DNA of 64,000 nucleotides, taken from positions 26,857 to 90,856 of the IMG/VR virus record IMGVR_UViG_3300022916_000008; one strand, 5' to 3'. A model generated the notes under the pieces. That model had not been told where the DNA came from. It ran no database searches and saw only the letters and a list, made by a program, of their open reading frames with translations. The stretch comes from a virus. A program made the position numbers and the translations under genes. Positions 1 to 7,575 of this stretch are shown piece by piece. How positions within the stretch are numbered: position 1 is the stretch's first letter; each line of letters starts with the position of its first letter.

Positions 1-745
1 TATATACTGCAGCTTCCTTGTCCCTTCCGTATGGATTGTCAGGACTACCTATAAAGTCTATATCGATAGGATTGATTACTTCATATACCAGATCATTTTG
101 ACGCATGCCTTTGTATGTGTTTATCTCTCCAGCAATTACCCAATGCTTCATACCTATCCTATTAAGCTTCTCTTGTACCCTTTCCTCTGATACAGCTATA
201 CGAAGTATCTTCTGGGCTTCTATGGCTCTCTTGTCAATATAGTCCATCTCGTACTTCAAAGCAAGGTCTTGTACGTTTTGTACTGGCTTACTCTCGACTC
301 CGGTATTTACTCCATTCTCATTTGCTAAGTTGATTAGATTCTGAGTAAGTGTCTTCTTTATCTCCTCTTCCATAGCAACAGTTCTTGCACTAACTGCATC
401 TGGGTTCTTTACCACTGCTTGATAGTTCCATGGACGCTTCTCCTTTTCATTGATAATAATGTTACCATTGGCTCGGATAATGTTCCATGGTTTGACATCA
501 TTTAGTGGAAGTGGATTAGTGGTACTCTTTGTACCAAATGGATCTTCAAATCCTGAGTAATGCCCATCAATCTTTTCTCCATTAAACACCTTGTACCATG
601 TAAGCAAGTCTTCTGTTGATGTACCATGTTTGAACTTGGACATTGTTAGATATGCTTCGAGTGTGTCTTTGTAGTGTTGGAAATCATTTGCTTTCTTTTT
701 AGCCAATGAAATCATTTGATCGGGTACTGAAGTTACTGTAATCAT
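1..745 (-). CDS. Portal protein, N-terminal 248 residues (runs off the left edge)
   Basis: The minus-strand frame opens with an ATG at 745-743, one base after the TerL stop codon, and stays open to base 1, so only the N-terminal part is present. The translation begins MITVTSVPDQMISLAKKKA and contains a segment reading MKHWVIAGEINTYKG followed by VINPIDIDFIGSP. The portal call is inference from position directly downstream of terL and from the charged helical N-terminus; portals form the dodecameric DNA-entry ring to which terminase docks. No full-length family comparison is possible here. The near-zero spacing implies co-translation with TerL. Confidence 0.6.
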   Translation of the reverse strand, partial: MITVTSVPDQMISLAKKKANDFQHYKDTLEAYLTMSKFKHGTSTEDLLTWYKVFNGEKIDGHYSGFEDPFGTKSTTNPLPLNDVKPWNIIRANGNIIINEKEKRPWNYQAVVKNPDAVSARTVAMEEEIKKTLTQNLINLANENGVNTGVESKPVQNVQDLALKYEMDYIDKRAIEAQKILRIAVSEERVQEKLNRIGMKHWVIAGEINTYKGMRQNDLVYEVINPIDIDFIGSPDNPYGRDKEAAVY

Positions 746-746
746 G

Positions 747-2879
747 TTAGTACCATTTTGAATGTTGATAGAATTTCGCTACCCTGTCCCTATGAAAAAA
801 ATTATTCTCTTCTGTGCTATTATCTGTCATCGGAACAACATTAATTGTCTCACGAATGTAGTACATTAAAAGTAAAAATGCATCTACACGGTCAAAATTA
901 CCATCTCCATAAGCAATCAGTTCCTGTATAAGGGGCCTATCGTATATTGTATGTAGATTCTGGAATACACGTCCATTCTCGTCTTCTCCTCTTGATTCTA
1001 CTAACCAGTCAGCTAAATACTGCTCTCCTGTTATACGTACTGTATCATCTTTACCTGCTCCCATTTTCATACCATAACCTCTCCTTATACTTGGCCTGGC
1101 TATCTGTGTATTGTATTTGAATTCAAATTCTACTTGTAAGAATTGTAATTTCCTATGTCTTATTGCATAGTCACGTATACTCAATCCTTTGTCATTCTCA
1201 AAGGCTATCTTAGCATTGTAATACTCTGCTAACATGAATAGATTGTCAAGATATTTTTCAAGTGTTGCTGGACGACCTACATATGCTGCTGAGATAGTAT
1301 TCATTCTAAACTTAAAGTCTGCATTTACCTTTTTATATACCAGCGTTGCTCCAAGTGACGGTCCATGACTCTTATCATGATAGTAAGGGTCATTGGAAAG
1401 TAAATATAGTTTGGGACGGACTTCTCCATTTACCCTGTCTGGGCTATCATATATTACCACACAGCCCTCTTCTCCTTGTTTCTTATTATTAGGGAAACTT
1501 TCTATTGGGATGTCTTTTACGCTTTGCCTGAATGCAACTTTACCAGTTCCATCTCTATACAAATGCCCTGCTCTCCCATAGTGTAATTTATATGGATCTG
1601 TCTCTACATCGGCTAAGTGCTCAATAAGTTGCTCCATAGGAAAGATATTCTTGTTTATATTAAGCGTTGCTTCAGCAGGCGTGAAAGGATTTTCACTCTT
1701 ATAGCGTAATAATGTATGTCTTTCAGTAGAACTTTGTGCTATTCTTGCTCTCTCTTGTTCTTCATAAGCAGTAGCCTCTTCTATGTTAGAATTACCATCT
1801 GAGTCCATAAAACTCTCTGAATTGATATATGCTGGCCAAAAGAAAGCTGTATTACGATGTGATGCTCCTTTGTCCCATACATTTGGTATACCATATATAT
1901 TAAAGCCATCAGGATGACTGAATAGTTCTGTTAGTCCTGCATAATCGCTTCCTGTTTGCCCACCTGTTCCGCTTGCTAAAAGAAATCCAAAGACTTTACG
2001 CCCTCTTTGTACAGAGTTACGTAGTATCTGCCATTTCTCTAATAGGTTTGGATCTTTACCTGCCTCCTCAAGATAAATAAACTTACCCCTTATACCTCTT
2101 ACCTTGCCCGGATCATTTTTTGTAGTGATACCTTTTATCATAGATTGGAATCCACTCTCTACTTCTATCCCTCTTATAGTCTCTTTGAATGAGGCTCTTT
2201 TTTCCATAGCAGTACTGGTAAGTTGTCTGCGTTTAGCAAAGTCTGTGTGCTTATCAACAAAGTACATCATATCCCATGCTTTCTGTAGCACACCATCACC
2301 AAGTAAGAAGTCCTTATCGTCTGCTATAAGGAATGAGCGTGACTTAGGGATCAGGAAATAGTTGCGTGTTGGTTTGCTTGCATTCTTGAAACTTGACCCA
2401 ACTCCTCTCACTTTGAGAACAGTACCGAACTTGCCTCCCCTCTCTGCATCATCGATATACTTGTAATACCAGAAGTCACCATCCCAAAAGTTAGGGAAGC
2501 CCTCTACACGATCTGTTTTTATTAGGTCATAGTTCTTGTAAGATACTTCCCCTGATTCTTTGTCTACTATAATGTTTGTTTGATAGTCTTCTTCATCAGC
2601 ATCCTGGTTTTTACCCAAATGGAGAATAGGGCAGAAGTTCAAATACCAATAGTAGTAACCGGGTATGTATATCTTCTCACCATGAGGACCTATAGGGAAG
2701 TAATCGCCATAAAGTGACCTTTTCTCTTGTAAATCCCAGAAGTCCTCTCGTAGTGGATCTCCTTCGCTGTATGGACAGTATTTACCCTTATCCTCAAAGG
2801 CATGAGCTGCTTGCAATAAGCTCTTTGTATTCTTGAACTTAATCTTATACAAATCATCCCATGTTACTACTTTGGCCAT
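747..2879 (-). CDS. terL: Terminase large subunit (TerL)
   Basis: This 710-aa protein is the expected length for a crAss-like TerL, the ATPase/nuclease motor that packages DNA into proheads. The N-terminus carries the aromatic-rich PGYYYWYLNFCPI segment. The ATPase domain shows a degenerate P-loop region (VRGVGSSFKNASK), a clear Walker B with catalytic Glu (KFIYLEEAG, about residue 270) and a following coupling motif (LLASGTGG). The C-terminal half holds the RNase H-fold nuclease (acidic YDSP region, then AKIAFENDKGLSIRDYA). It starts 7 nt after the 39-aa gene and is followed at once by the portal. No separate small terminase subunit is recognised, although one of the small upstream genes could be it. 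Confidence 0.88.
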   Translation of the reverse strand: MAKVVTWDDLYKIKFKNTKSLLQAAHAFEDKGKYCPYSEGDPLREDFWDLQEKRSLYGDYFPIGPHGEKIYIPGYYYWYLNFCPILHLGKNQDADEEDYQTNIIVDKESGEVSYKNYDLIKTDRVEGFPNFWDGDFWYYKYIDDAERGGKFGTVLKVRGVGSSFKNASKPTRNYFLIPKSRSFLIADDKDFLLGDGVLQKAWDMMYFVDKHTDFAKRRQLTSTAMEKRASFKETIRGIEVESGFQSMIKGITTKNDPGKVRGIRGKFIYLEEAGKDPNLLEKWQILRNSVQRGRKVFGFLLASGTGGQTGSDYAGLTELFSHPDGFNIYGIPNVWDKGASHRNTAFFWPAYINSESFMDSDGNSNIEEATAYEEQERARIAQSSTERHTLLRYKSENPFTPAEATLNINKNIFPMEQLIEHLADVETDPYKLHYGRAGHLYRDGTGKVAFRQSVKDIPIESFPNNKKQGEEGCVVIYDSPDRVNGEVRPKLYLLSNDPYYHDKSHGPSLGATLVYKKVNADFKFRMNTISAAYVGRPATLEKYLDNLFMLAEYYNAKIAFENDKGLSIRDYAIRHRKLQFLQVEFEFKYNTQIARPSIRRGYGMKMGAGKDDTVRITGEQYLADWLVESRGEDENGRVFQNLHTIYDRPLIQELIAYGDGNFDRVDAFLLLMYYIRETINVVPMTDNSTEENNFFHRDRVAKFYQHSKWY

Positions 2880-2886
2880 ACCTTTA

Positions 2887-3006
2887 TTATAATAGGTTGA
2901 TTAATTCCTTTAATTTAGTAGTTGCCAATTGAGCAATTTCCTTATCATTGTTATCGAGTAATAGTGACAATACTTTGATTGCTTCTATAATTTCTGTTGA
3001 GCTCAT
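2887..3006 (-). CDS. 39-aa helical protein of the packaging operon
   Basis: The product is MSSTEIIEAIKVLSLLLDN followed by a charged C-terminus ending LKELINLL. A longer in-frame start exists at 3090 but would overlap the upstream gene by 74 nt, so the ATG at 3006 is preferred; it leaves 10 nt to the upstream stop and 7 nt to terL. The sequence predicts two amphipathic helices. Its position just before terL would suit a small terminase-associated factor, but no motif supports that. Function unknown. Confidence 0.55.
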   Translation of the reverse strand: MSSTEIIEAIKVLSLLLDNNDKEIAQLATTKLKELINLL

Positions 3007-3016
3007 ATATTTTATA

Positions 3017-3412
3017 TTATATAGGTTTTTTATAATAAGGGTCATTAACTTCTGAATATTCATATGCTGCCCTTTTAAATATACAGTCAATACCCTCTGT
3101 CATATTTTCATACTCCTCCAATGTGCATTCTATAGAAATACTATGGGGTAAAGCATCTATTGGCACAAAATAATATTTCTTTTTACCGTATGGGATTTTT
3201 ATTATTGGCAGTTCATATGATTTTGTTTTAATCACAAGACCACTATATCTTTCTGGTACATGATCATTGCGAGGTATCTCATATAATTGTGGATTAGTCC
3301 CTGCTATTGGAGTAGCGTCATTAAATCTTTTTCTGAGTTGATGGAAAGACGTTACCACCCCATCATCTTTTCTTTTCTCGTCTAGTACACTTATTGTTCT
3401 CATGGTTTCCAT
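3017..3412 (-). CDS. 131-aa protein upstream of terL, unknown function
   Basis: The translation starts METMRTISVLDEKRKDDGV and continues into a beta-rich centre with PYGKKKYYFVPIDALPHSI. No signal peptide or membrane segment is visible and no family is recognised. It belongs to the leftward head/packaging operon. The ORF ends 10 nt before the ATG chosen for the 39-aa gene. Intact, with normal coding character. Confidence 0.75.
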   Translation of the reverse strand: METMRTISVLDEKRKDDGVVTSFHQLRKRFNDATPIAGTNPQLYEIPRNDHVPERYSGLVIKTKSYELPIIKIPYGKKKYYFVPIDALPHSISIECTLEEYENMTEGIDCIFKRAAYEYSEVNDPYYKKPI

Positions 3413-3430
3413 TTTAGTTATACCTTTATA

Positions 3431-4090
3431 TTATATAGGTTCTTCTAAATCCTTCTGCTTGACTATTAATGAATCTTCTGCTCTCTCTCTTGGGCCTGCT
3501 GCGCCTCCCCCCCTGATCTTTGCTATCTGCTCCTCTCGCCTACGTGCTGATACTTGGTCTTGTAACTTCTTGACTGTATCAAGCTTGTCAGACAACTTAC
3601 CTGTCTTTGTCATCAACTCCTCTATGGAATCCGATACATTAGTTACATCTGGATAAGTATTCTTTGCTCTTTTGATTATCCCCTCCGCACCCTGACTAAT
3701 CCGTACAATCGATTTAGTAAGATTCTGAATAGACTTCTCTACAGCAAACAACATCTGCATCTCTGTGCATACATATCCCTGTAAGTCTTTATAACGGTCT
3801 CTGGCCTTGCGTATGCTGTTGTGAGGAACCCAATCCTTCTTAAGCCTATCTATCCCACAATGCCTTCTAGCATATTCAAGCTGTTTGTTCTCTGGTAGTT
3901 TTAATCCCCACATTGAGTAGTCTTCTAATAGGGCTATATACATCATTATAGCAACAGCTACCTTTTTATCCTTTCTAGTATCAGCATTGTATATACCCCT
4001 AAATTCTGTTACAGTAAGCGCCCAAATAGTGAAAATAAGCTCTCCGTCTTCATTCAATTCAAGTACTGGTAATGTGAAATCATACTTCAT
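3431..4090 (-). CDS. 219-aa protein of the head operon, coiled-coil C-terminus
   Basis: The preferred start is the ATG at 4090 (MKYDFTLPVLELNEDGEL), overlapping the upstream gene by 11 nt. A start at 4138 adds a lysine/arginine-rich 16-residue extension that is only the alternative frame of the upstream gene end. The N-terminal 120 residues look globular and mixed alpha/beta; about 120-219 is helical and highly charged, with Gly-rich and acidic stretches near the end (KIRGGGAAGPRERAED). Function unknown; a structural or scaffold-like role is inferred only from position in the virion block. Confidence 0.7.
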   Translation of the reverse strand: MKYDFTLPVLELNEDGELIFTIWALTVTEFRGIYNADTRKDKKVAVAIMMYIALLEDYSMWGLKLPENKQLEYARRHCGIDRLKKDWVPHNSIRKARDRYKDLQGYVCTEMQMLFAVEKSIQNLTKSIVRISQGAEGIIKRAKNTYPDVTNVSDSIEELMTKTGKLSDKLDTVKKLQDQVSARRREEQIAKIRGGGAAGPRERAEDSLIVKQKDLEEPI

Positions 4091-4370
4091 CGGTTCTATT
4101 GTTTTTCTTATCCAACCATTCCTTCTTTTTCTTGTCAAAATAAATTAACCCTATTCCGGGGATTGGAAACACCCTCCTATCCATTCTCTCCATATGCTCC
4201 TTTAACTGCCTCCAGTAGAATTCCATGATAACATCAATCTCTTTAACGCTTAGCTTCTTAAATACCTTTGGGAACTTCTCATGTTGCCTTAGTGTGTCAG
4301 CATGAACTCGTCTATGTGCCAACTTTTTGTCAAGAAGCTTATTATACTTTATAGCAGTACGTAGTCTCAT
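4080..4370 (-). CDS. 96-aa basic protein, possible HU/IHF-like fragment
   Basis: A lysine/arginine-rich N-terminus is followed by EIDVIMEFYWRQLKEHMERM and then FPIPGIGLIYFDKKKK. The order of a helix leading into a PIPGIGLIYF strand weakly resembles the helix and beta-arm start of HU/IHF-fold proteins, whose consensus has a PGFG motif at this point. This is only a resemblance, and the protein could simply be a small basic head protein. It overlaps the GroES-like gene stop by 4 nt and the next start by 11 nt, indicating translational coupling. Confidence 0.6.
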   Translation of the reverse strand: MRLRTAIKYNKLLDKKLAHRRVHADTLRQHEKFPKVFKKLSVKEIDVIMEFYWRQLKEHMERMDRRVFPIPGIGLIYFDKKKKEWLDKKNNRTDEV

Positions 4371-4744
4371 GCCCTGGCTTTTGGCATTATCACTTTAGCA
4401 GAAAACTCTAGCTTATCGAAAGCATCTTTGCTAGTCATCTTACAAGTATCAACAAAGTAGTCCTTCAACTCTCCTTCTAATACGGATATAGCTGCTGTTT
4501 CTGGAATAAGGTAATAATGCATCTTCGTAGTCATATCTGTTATAGCCACTCCATGACTCATCATATGAGGATTAAGGACAATGGCATCCCCTGCCTTTAC
4601 AAAATTGCACTTAGCCCCTACAAGAACTACTCTCATATAATTCTCTAACTTGGCTAATGCGGCTTCATCAACAATGAGATCCGTTGCTTTGTGTAGTCTC
4701 TCAATAAGAATCCATCCTTCTGTTACTCTAATTTTCTTCTTCAT
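4367..4744 (-). CDS. GroES/Cpn10-like co-chaperonin candidate (125 aa)
   Basis: The sequence follows the layout of a 10-kDa co-chaperonin: an opening strand GWILIERL, an Ala-rich region where the mobile loop would be, then RVVLVGAKC, FVKAGDAIVLNP and YYLIPETAAISVLEG. In GroES these correspond to the DRVIVKR strand, the VLAVG strand, the VKVGDIV turn and the closing ESDILAIV strand. Phage GroES-like proteins (such as T4 gp31) help the host chaperonin fold head proteins, which fits a gene in the head/packaging operon. About 30 residues extend beyond the Cpn10 core. The fold call is inference from pattern only. Confidence 0.5.
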   Translation of the reverse strand: MKKKIRVTEGWILIERLHKATDLIVDEAALAKLENYMRVVLVGAKCNFVKAGDAIVLNPHMMSHGVAITDMTTKMHYYLIPETAAISVLEGELKDYFVDTCKMTSKDAFDKLEFSAKVIMPKARA

Positions 4745-4751
4745 ATACTAT

Positions 4752-4907
4752 TTAGTTTAAAAATATTGGTCTAAGCAATACAGGCTTCTTTACCATATCA
4801 TCCTTAAATATAATGAAATCAATGGAATCAACATAGGGTTGTAAATCCCCTCGCCCTGCCTGTGCAAGTAATACCTCATATCCTCTGTAATAACTCTTAA
4901 GCGTCAT
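4752..4907 (-). CDS. 51-aa protein preceding the GroES-like gene
   Basis: This short frame opens at ATG 4907 and reads MTLKSYYRGYEVLLAQAGRG followed by DLQPYVDSIDFIIFKDD and ends PIFLN. Its start overlaps the ribbon-helix-helix gene end by 11 nt and its stop lies 7 nt before the GroES-like start, the same packing as its neighbours, which supports it being real. No motif recognised. Confidence 0.5.
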   Translation of the reverse strand: MTLKSYYRGYEVLLAQAGRGDLQPYVDSIDFIIFKDDMVKKPVLLRPIFLN

Positions 4908-5046
4908 ATGTTTCTTGATTTACTTCTATTCGTGCTTCAATATACCTCCGCAAGTCTTTACTCATATCAATCCCCTCCCGATCACACACATCTCTATATG
5001 CGTCCTTAACCTCTTGTTCTATTCTAATCGGTAACCTTACTTTCAT
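4897..5046 (-). CDS. Ribbon-helix-helix (Arc/CopG-like) regulator, 49 aa
   Basis: The translation starts MKVRLPIRIEQEVKDAYRD and continues CDREGIDMSKDLRRYIEARI. A short N-terminal strand (KVRLPIRI) followed by two helices separated by a turn with G-x-D/S is the MetJ/Arc ribbon-helix-helix layout; such dimers bind DNA through the paired N-terminal strands. Being among the first genes of the leftward operon, next to the divergent control region, it plausibly autoregulates that operon. Length 49 aa is typical of Arc/CopG proteins. Confidence 0.6.
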   Translation of the reverse strand: MKVRLPIRIEQEVKDAYRDVCDREGIDMSKDLRRYIEARIEVNQETYDA

Positions 5047-5155
5047 ACAATTCCATATTCCTTTTCAGGCTTTCAATCTTCTTATAAAGAGTGTCAAGCT
5101 CATCGTATAATCTCAATATGAGTTCGTCCTGCTCGTTCATTACTCCTGTATTCAT
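5024..5155 (-). CDS. 43-aa coiled-coil peptide, first gene of the leftward operon
   Basis: The frame from ATG 5155 reads MNTGVMNEQDELILRLYDEL followed by DTLYKKIESLKRNMELYESK. An alternative ATG at 5140 gives MNEQDEL. Heptad-like spacing of Leu/Ile/Met suggests a short coiled coil. It overlaps the ribbon-helix-helix gene by 23 nt. Function unknown. Confidence 0.45.
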   Translation of the reverse strand: MNTGVMNEQDELILRLYDELDTLYKKIESLKRNMELYESKVTD

Positions 5156-5518
5156 ACAACAAACATACATATTCTGTGCACACATCTCCAAATAAACTTA
5201 TATACCCCTATTGCATTTCTTGCACTTCCTGCACTAAAGCATAACCAATTACATTAATAAAAGATACATTCACCCCTTAGTATCCAGATAGGGTTCAATG
5301 TGTATTCACATCCTTGAATCAAACATTATCATAGTAAGGGCGTAGGCCCATATACAATACATTATTTTTTTATAACATATATTTTAATAAGAATAGGTGA
5401 GCGTGAGTAGTACCCAATAGCAACCCCCCCTTCGTCATTTGCTCCGCAAAGGGTCCCGCTGTTGTTGTTCCTTTTGCTTTGTATGTCAATAGCTTATAAA
5501 CCTTTTAAAGTATATATT
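5156..5518. promoter_or_regulatory. Divergent intergenic region between leftward and rightward operons
   Basis: About 360 bp without a credible gene separates the two divergent operons, so promoters for both must lie here. Visible features are a GGGC-gta-GGCCC near-palindrome around 5338-5349, an AT-rich run at about 5362-5395 and a run of C at about 5424-5430. I could not place a convincing Bacteroides-type -33/-7 promoter (TTTG and TAnnTTTG) in either direction. A crAss-like phage polymerase may use other signals. A replication origin here is possible but unsupported. Confidence 0.6.
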
Positions 5519-5884
5519 ATGACTATTAAAATTAAAGTTAAGAAGTCTTATGATGAAGAAATTGCTAACGGTTACACTCCTATTGGTGAGGGTGGTGGAT
5601 TTTCACTACCTGATGATTGGAATGACTTGACTAAGCAATATGAAGTACGCATTATAGGCAACGAGCGCATGAAGCACAGCCCAGAGGGTGCTGAGTTTAA
5701 GTGGTGTATGTTGCTTATTGATGTTGAATATACTGATGATGATGAGGAAACTCATGTTGTTGGTGTTCGTGTGCCTAATAGCTATAAGTCATTAACTGTT
5801 GGTGATGTTATCAATGTAGGCTTACAAGCTTCGAGAGATGGTAACCGTATTTATGCATCAATAATTGATATGGTAGAAGCTTAA
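5519..5884 (+). CDS. 121-aa beta-rich protein, first gene of the rightward operon
   Basis: The ATG at 5519 (MTIKIKVKKSYDEEIANGY) is chosen over the upstream ATG at 5462, whose extra hydrophobic residues come from the leader. The protein is beta-rich and acidic: YEVRIIGNERMKHSPEGAEF, a DDDEETHVVGVRVP strand pair, and a VGDVINVGLQASRDGNRIYA end that looks like an OB-fold closing strand. A small OB-fold or nucleic-acid-binding protein is possible but unproven. It sits alone between the control region and a terminator, so it may be expressed at a different level from the genes that follow. Confidence 0.7.
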   Translation: MTIKIKVKKSYDEEIANGYTPIGEGGGFSLPDDWNDLTKQYEVRIIGNERMKHSPEGAEFKWCMLLIDVEYTDDDEETHVVGVRVPNSYKSLTVGDVINVGLQASRDGNRIYASIIDMVEA

Positions 5885-5925
5885 ACAAGAGAGGGTGAGA
5901 GGGTAAAACCTCTTGCTCTTTTTTT
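5885..5925 (+). terminator. Hairpin terminator after the first rightward gene
   Basis: Immediately after the stop codon an AGAGG-gtaaaa-CCTCT hairpin, extendable by a CAAGAG/CTCTTG outer match, is followed by seven T residues. This is the form of an intrinsic terminator. Confidence 0.6.
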
Positions 5926-5929
5926 CCTT

Positions 5930-6052
5930 ATGCCTAGAGGATTGGGCTGTGTGAGGGTGGGGTGTCTTCTTTCTTATTCTTTACTCTTACTATGGTTGAG
6001 TATTGGTGTTTATCTCTTATGGGATTTCTTCTTTTGTTTAAGTCTCTTATAG
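5930..6052 (+). CDS. Possible 40-aa hydrophobic peptide
   Basis: An ATG at 5930 opens a 40-residue frame (MPRGLGCVRVGCLLSYSLLL, then WLSIGVYLLWDFFFC) ending TAG at 6050-6052. It would form a single membrane helix. It starts directly behind a terminator, in GT-rich sequence unlike its neighbours, and may be chance. Between its end and 6179 I see only a small TGTGC/GCACA hairpin at about 6129-6145. Confidence 0.25.
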   Translation: MPRGLGCVRVGCLLSYSLLLLWLSIGVYLLWDFFFCLSLL

Positions 6053-6179
6053 TACTGTTATTAGAGTTGTATTCAAAGTTGATGAAATGATTAGGGTTGA
6101 TTATTATCTATGGTGATATTACCTTTAGTGTGCCTCGGAAGCACATTAGATAGCTTAAATCAATTAAAAAAACTGAATT

Positions 6180-6557
6180 ATGAAAGTAACAAATGGAGTA
6201 TCTGAAAGAAGTGAATTAAGATTAGAGGCTATTGAATTAGTCCTAAAATGCAGACCAGTATTAACAGATAGTGACTTCTTAAGAGCTATGAGTAGGGCTA
6301 CTGATCTGTATCCAGCAACAATTCCAGTATCAACTGATAAAGATGGGATGGAGCCAGAAGAAGAGACTTTAATGCAAAGACTCTTTGGAAATGATGGTGC
6401 TAATGGTGTTGAATCAGCATTGGATAGATATGAAACAATTAAGGAAGTAATGGCATACAATCCTGTCCCTGTTTTATTGCGCTCTTTCTATTGCGATGCA
6501 TACACTACTACATCACAATCATGGGAATTGTTTAAGGCGGGATTCGAACTTAAATAA
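6180..6557 (+). CDS. 125-aa helical protein, unknown function
   Basis: The product begins MKVTNGVSERSELRLEAIEL and is mostly helical, with an acidic centre (DKDGMEPEEETLMQRLFGND). No motif, signal peptide or membrane segment is visible. The ATG follows an A-rich leader typical of Bacteroidota translation starts, with no Shine-Dalgarno sequence. It is followed by about 170 nt of noncoding sequence leading into the first tRNA-like element. Confidence 0.7.
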   Translation: MKVTNGVSERSELRLEAIELVLKCRPVLTDSDFLRAMSRATDLYPATIPVSTDKDGMEPEEETLMQRLFGNDGANGVESALDRYETIKEVMAYNPVPVLLRSFYCDAYTTTSQSWELFKAGFELK

Positions 6558-6730
6558 AGAATTGTAATTGTAGACCGAACGTTATTGCTAACGTTGCTAA
6601 AGTAAATAGCAAGGGATTTATAGAGAATACCATAGGTTATGCAGACCACTCTTAGTAAGGACATTCACCTAACTCTATTGGAACGAGGACAGCATTAAGT
6701 GTTGGTGAACTACTTACGATGATAATGATT

Positions 6731-6927
6731 GAGGATATGGTGAAATGGTAGACACGCACTATCGGGTGTGAACGGATTGTCCAGAACTGGAATAAAGAGG
6801 TCAGGTAAACAGGTAGACCAGAACAGTCCGCAATTTAAATGTTGATGAAAATATTAACGATGGTCCTCTTCGGAGTGCTGACTAACATCAATTATAATTC
6901 GTACAGGTTCGAGTCCTGTTATCCTCA
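6731..6927 (+). ncRNA. tRNA-like RNA 1 (Leu-type body, anticodon domain replaced by a 147-nt structured insert)
   Basis: The 5' end GAGGATA (6731-6737) pairs perfectly with TATCCTC (6920-6926), followed by discriminator A6927. Next come TG, a 3-bp D stem GTG/CAC (6740-6742, 6753-6755) with the GG-TAGA D loop typical of tRNA-Leu, and a perfect T arm ACAGG-TTCGAGT-CCTGT (6903-6919). Between D and T arms lie 147 nt instead of 23-35. Inside are an 8-bp stem CGGATTGT (6773-6780)/ACAGTCCG (6823-6830), a CTC-TTCG-GAG tetraloop hairpin (about 6867-6876) and a TTGATG/CATCAA pairing. No normal 7-nt anticodon loop can be assigned. It could be an intron-bearing tRNA, an overgrown variable arm, or a tRNA-like processing signal or decoy. 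Confidence 0.7.
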
Positions 6928-6948
6928 CTAACCTAAATAAAGACTGAT

Positions 6949-7365
6949 ATGTATACAGGAAGCGGATTGCCCGGAAGTTATGTTAATATCAAGCCATTAG
7001 ACAATAAGATTGTTTGTTATGGCTATAATTGTGAATGTACTATTCTTGCTGTTGTAAAAGTACAAGGTGAGACTGATTCATTTGGTGCAGAGTATTCTTA
7101 CTATTGCCATGATTGTCATGAATTGTGTAAGCAAGCTGATCAAGAGTTTCGTGAAGAACTGGATAATTGTGATTGGTGTAAGAAAGAAGCACAACTATCA
7201 CCAACTAGAGATTGGGAAGAAGGAATGAACGGACCTGTTTATTATGTTTGTAATGAATGTAATAGTAAACAGAACCGTGAAATGATGGAAGAGTATGAAA
7301 CCATGTGTAATGAATTAGATTTTCAATCAGCTATGGAAGTAGCACAAACATTAGAACAGTCATGA
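6949..7365 (+). CDS. 138-aa multi-zinc-ribbon protein
   Basis: Cysteine/histidine clusters are spread over the whole length: CYGYNCEC near residues 24-31, YYCHDCHELC around 57-66, CDWCKK around 83-88 and YYVCNECN around 102-109. The order suggests two or more zinc ribbons or treble-clef modules. Such small phage zinc proteins usually bind nucleic acids or host proteins, but the target cannot be told here. It starts 21 nt after tRNA-like RNA 1 and its stop overlaps the next start. Confidence 0.75.
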   Translation: MYTGSGLPGSYVNIKPLDNKIVCYGYNCECTILAVVKVQGETDSFGAEYSYYCHDCHELCKQADQEFREELDNCDWCKKEAQLSPTRDWEEGMNGPVYYVCNECNSKQNREMMEEYETMCNELDFQSAMEVAQTLEQS

Positions 7366-7574
7366 TGAAAGATAATTGGATGCTGTTTGTTATGGGTGGT
7401 ATATTAGCCGTCTCATTAACATTGTTTGTAATTGAGAATCTTGATTACAACACGCCTTGTTATATCCTTGATGAACCACAAGAGTTTGTTATGGATAGTA
7501 CTACTCATCATGTAGCATTTGCTATTAGTGAGTTAACAAAAGAAAGGAATTTATTAAAACCATTAAAAGACTGA
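7362..7574 (+). CDS. 70-aa membrane-anchored protein
   Basis: MMKDNWMLFVMGGILAVSL is followed by TLFVIENL, one N-terminal membrane helix (about residues 6-25), then a polar 45-residue domain. It overlaps the preceding gene by 4 nt (ATGATGA). Topology would place the C-terminus outside the cytoplasm. Function unknown. Confidence 0.65.
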   Translation: MMKDNWMLFVMGGILAVSLTLFVIENLDYNTPCYILDEPQEFVMDSTTHHVAFAISELTKERNLLKPLKD

Positions 7575-7575
7575 T

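Noticed and set aside
2887-3090. 67-aa version of the small gene before terL
   Set aside because: It would overlap the 131-aa gene by 74 nt; the internal ATG at 3006 fits the operon packing.
6540-6557. T-loop-like sequence on the minus strand at the end of the 125-aa gene
   Set aside because: The flanking bases do not form a T stem and no acceptor or D arm is present; it is coding sequence.
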